A stretch of 64,000 nucleotides of DNA, from assembly GCF_001651875.1 (NCBI RefSeq), contig NZ_LNQB01000072.1, positions 1 through 64,000 of the forward strand, written 5' to 3'. The notes beneath the pieces were generated by a model, which ran no database searches, had not been told where the DNA came from, and saw nothing but the letters and a program-made list of their open reading frames with translations. Both the position numbers and the translations under genes were made by a program. Shown piece after piece: positions 61,804 to 64,000 of the stretch; positions within the stretch are counted from its first letter, which is position 1; each line of letters starts with the position of its first letter. The DNA comes from Sinorhizobium saheli. GTDB lineage: Bacteria; Pseudomonadota; Alphaproteobacteria; Rhizobiales; Rhizobiaceae.

Positions 61804-63909
61804 ATGCGCCCTGCCCTCCTCGATCCGCTGTTTTCACCCCTCGACTCGCTCCCCGGCATCGGGCCGAAGACCGGCGAGTTCTACGCCCGGCTGCTCGGGC
61901 GTGAGACGATCGAGGACTGCCGCGTCGTAGATCTCGTGTTCCATGCTCCGCATTCGCTGATCGACCGGCGCCGGCAACCCGGCATAGCCTACGCGCCGCA
62001 AGGCGCAATCGTCACGATTACCGGCCGTGTCGACCGCCACCAGCCGTCGCCGCGCGGCAGGCCGAACGTCCCCTATCGCGTCTTCCTCCACGACGATACC
62101 GGCGAGCTGGCGCTCACCTTCTTCCACGTCAAGGGAAACTGGCTCGAGAAAGCCCTGCCCGTCGATGAAACGGTCATCGTCAGCGGCAAGGTGGATTGGT
62201 TCAACGGACGGGCCTCCATGGTCCATCCGGACTATATGGTGCGGGCCGAGGAAGCCGGGAGCCTGCCGCTCGTCGAGCCCGTATACGGGCTCACCGCCGG
62301 GCTTTCGTCCAAGGCGCTCCGCAAGGCGATAGAGGCGGCCGTCGGCCGGGTCCCGGACCTGCCTGAATGGCTGGATGAGCCGGTGCTTCGCCAGCAGGGT
62401 TTCCAAAGCGCGAAAGAGAGCTTTCAGCGGCTGCATGATCCGCGTGACGAAACGGATATAGATCCGCAGGCGCCCGCGCGCCGGCGGCTTGCCTATGACG
62501 AATTTCTCGCCGGCCAACTTTCGCTCGCGCTTGTCCGCCAGCGCCTGCGCAAGGTTGCCGGTACGCCGGTTCATCCGACCGGCCGGTTGAGCGGGCCGGT
62601 CATTGCCGCCCTTCCCTTCTCGCTGACGAAGAGCCAGTCGGCCGCCGTCAGGGACGTTCTTGCCGACATGTCCGGGGCGGAGCGCATGCTGCGCCTCCTG
62701 CAGGGGGACGTCGGCTCCGGGAAGACCGCCGTGGCGCTGATGGCGATGCTTGCCGCGGTCGAGTCCGGCGGCCAGGCGGTCCTGATGGCGCCCACGGAAA
62801 TCCTTGCGCGCCAGCATCATGCCACGCTTTCGAGGATGGCGGCGCCGGCCGGCGTCACCATCGACGTCCTGACCGGCCGGACGAAGGGCAAGGAGCGCGA
62901 GGCGATCCTCGAGCGCATCGCCACCGGCGAGACGCAGATGGTCATCGGTACGCATGCCCTCTTCCAGGACGCGGTGAACTATCAACAGCTCGTGCTCGCA
63001 GTCGTTGACGAACAGCACCGCTTCGGCGTCCACCAGAGGCTGCGCCTGACCGCAAAGGGTATTTCGCCGCACATGCTGGTGATGACGGCGACGCCGATCC
63101 CGCGCACCCTGGTGCTTGCCGCTTTCGGCGACATGGACGTATCGAAGCTCACCGAGAAACCTGCCGGCCGCAAGCCGATCCAGACCGTCACCATCCCGAC
63201 CGAGCGCACCGACGAGGTGATCGACAGGCTCGATGCGGCGCTGCGGCAAGGCAAGAAAGCCTATTGGATCTGCCCTCTGGTCGAGGAATCGGAGGAAACC
63301 GACGTCATGTCGGCCGACGAGCGCCATCAGAGCCTCGCCCGGCGATTCGGCAAGGACGTCGGGCTCGTGCACGGGCGCATGGCGGGACCGGAAAAGGACG
63401 CCGTCATGCTCGCCTTCAAGAACGGCGAAATTCGCGTGCTCGTGGCAACGACCGTCGTGGAGGTCGGAGTCGACGTTCCGGACGCGACGATAATGGTGAT
63501 CGAGCATGCCGAGCGCTTCGGCCTCGCGCAATTGCATCAGTTGCGCGGCCGCGTCGGACGCGGCGACGAGGCGTCGACCTGCATCCTGCTCTACAAGAGC
63601 CCGCTCAGCGAAGCCGGCCGCGCACGCCTTTCGATCCTGCGCGAGACCGAGGATGGCTTCGTGATCGCCGAGGAAGATCTGAAGCTGCGCGGCGAAGGCG
63701 AACTCCTCGGCACGCGCCAGTCCGGGACGCCCGGCTTCCTCATCGCAAGCCTGGAAGCCCATGGCGATCTTTTGGAGATGGCGCGCAAGGACGCGGCCTA
63801 TGTGATCGACCGCGATCCGGAACTCACCTCGGAACGCGGTCGCGCCTTAAGAACGCTTCTCTATCTCTACCGCCGCGACGAGGCGATCCGGTTCCTGCGG
63901 GCCGGCTGA
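61804..63909 (+). CDS. recG: ATP-dependent DNA helicase RecG
   Basis: A 701-residue branch-migration helicase. The N-terminal wedge domain (PLDSLPGIGPKTGEFYARLL, VTITGRVDRHQ) precedes motifs I to VI: GDVGSGKTAVALMA (Walker A), VVDEQHRFGVHQ (DEQH), TATPIPRT, and QLHQLRGRVGRG with the C-terminal TRG region. It rescues stalled replication forks. Divergent from sdhE. Length is typical. Confidence 0.98.
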   Translation: MRPALLDPLFSPLDSLPGIGPKTGEFYARLLGRETIEDCRVVDLVFHAPHSLIDRRRQPGIAYAPQGAIVTITGRVDRHQPSPRGRPNVPYRVFLHDDTGELALTFFHVKGNWLEKALPVDETVIVSGKVDWFNGRASMVHPDYMVRAEEAGSLPLVEPVYGLTAGLSSKALRKAIEAAVGRVPDLPEWLDEPVLRQQGFQSAKESFQRLHDPRDETDIDPQAPARRRLAYDEFLAGQLSLALVRQRLRKVAGTPVHPTGRLSGPVIAALPFSLTKSQSAAVRDVLADMSGAERMLRLLQGDVGSGKTAVALMAMLAAVESGGQAVLMAPTEILARQHHATLSRMAAPAGVTIDVLTGRTKGKEREAILERIATGETQMVIGTHALFQDAVNYQQLVLAVVDEQHRFGVHQRLRLTAKGISPHMLVMTATPIPRTLVLAAFGDMDVSKLTEKPAGRKPIQTVTIPTERTDEVIDRLDAALRQGKKAYWICPLVEESEETDVMSADERHQSLARRFGKDVGLVHGRMAGPEKDAVMLAFKNGEIRVLVATTVVEVGVDVPDATIMVIEHAERFGLAQLHQLRGRVGRGDEASTCILLYKSPLSEAGRARLSILRETEDGFVIAEEDLKLRGEGELLGTRQSGTPGFLIASLEAHGDLLEMARKDAAYVIDRDPELTSERGRALRTLLYLYRRDEAIRFLRAG

Positions 63910-63930
63910 CGTCCGGCGCGCGGGCGCACG

Positions 63931-64000
63931 TCAGGCTGTCTCTTGCTGCGCGATCGGCCGTGGCGCATTGGCGAGCGGCTTGTGATCCGGCGCGACGAGA
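63931..64000 (-). CDS. C-terminal end of an unidentified gene (partial)
   Basis: The minus strand from the window edge reads LVAPDHKPLANAPRPIAQQETA and stops at 63931. Codon use fits a real gene, and it is convergent with recG. In relatives a DUF502 membrane protein or glmS lies near here, but 23 residues are too few to decide. Confidence 0.5.
   Translation of the reverse strand, partial: LVAPDHKPLANAPRPIAQQETA

Overview
This 64 kb window looks like part of the main chromosome of a Sinorhizobium/Ensifer-type member of the Rhizobiaceae. The reasons are the high GC content, housekeeping proteins of rhizobial type, direct-repeat (GTTC-N7-GTTC) LexA boxes upstream of lexA, small intergenic mosaic repeats resembling rhizobial RIME elements, and the block nnr-glnB-glnA-hspQ-ialB-frnE-mfd-sdhE-recG. 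No phage, CRISPR array or complete insertion sequence is visible. The genus call is inference from protein character and gene order; no search was run.

Layout. (1) 0.2-8.6 kb: a minus-strand housekeeping run, rlpA, dac, tmk, holB, metG, tatD and an MBL-fold hydrolase. It is interrupted between holB and metG by a divergent DUF1330/marR pair. (2) 8.9-13.9 kb: four tRNA genes (Ser, Ala, Cys, Asn), a small lipoprotein, lexA with its own SOS boxes, a small membrane protein, the cbpA-cbpM co-chaperone pair, and two small genes. (3) 14-30.8 kb: a complete NADH:quinone oxidoreductase (complex I) locus in a permuted order. nuoH and nuoI plus a CBS-domain gene are on the plus strand and converge on a long minus-strand series read J, K, an extra antiporter-like subunit, an 84-residue membrane protein, L, M, N, A, B, C, D, E, F, G. 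Four antiporter-like subunits are present instead of the usual three. (4) 31-39 kb: a two-gene SMR efflux pair, a short-chain dehydrogenase, a sulfur-amino-acid group (cysteine synthase, AlaX-type tRNA editing protein, mercaptopyruvate sulfurtransferase, GNAT), a DUF1203 gene, alanine dehydrogenase with a divergent Lrp-type regulator, and a membrane diguanylate cyclase. (5) 40-49 kb: a Tat-exported cyclic-nucleotide phosphodiesterase/nucleotidase, HlyU-like protein, ilvA, a frameshifted trkH potassium transporter gene, tRNA-Leu and several small hypothetical genes. (6) 48.5-64 kb: cinA-like gene, gpt, nnr, the nitrogen-control pair glnB-glnA behind NtrC/sigma-54-like sites, hspQ, ialB, a peptide-type binding protein, frnE-like gene, mfd, sdhE, recG and the tail of one more gene.

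How the parts relate. The window combines DNA repair and SOS control (lexA, mfd, recG), cell envelope and division (rlpA, dac), DNA synthesis (tmk, holB), nitrogen assimilation (glnB, glnA, ald) and sulfur/cysteine metabolism. The most unusual element is the second-type complex I locus with a fourth putative ion-pumping subunit. Other points of interest are a single-base frameshift in trkH, altered active-site motifs in the DD-carboxypeptidase, three copies of a roughly 100 bp intergenic repeat, and a ribosome-binding site buried in an 11 bp hairpin ahead of the DUF1203 gene.
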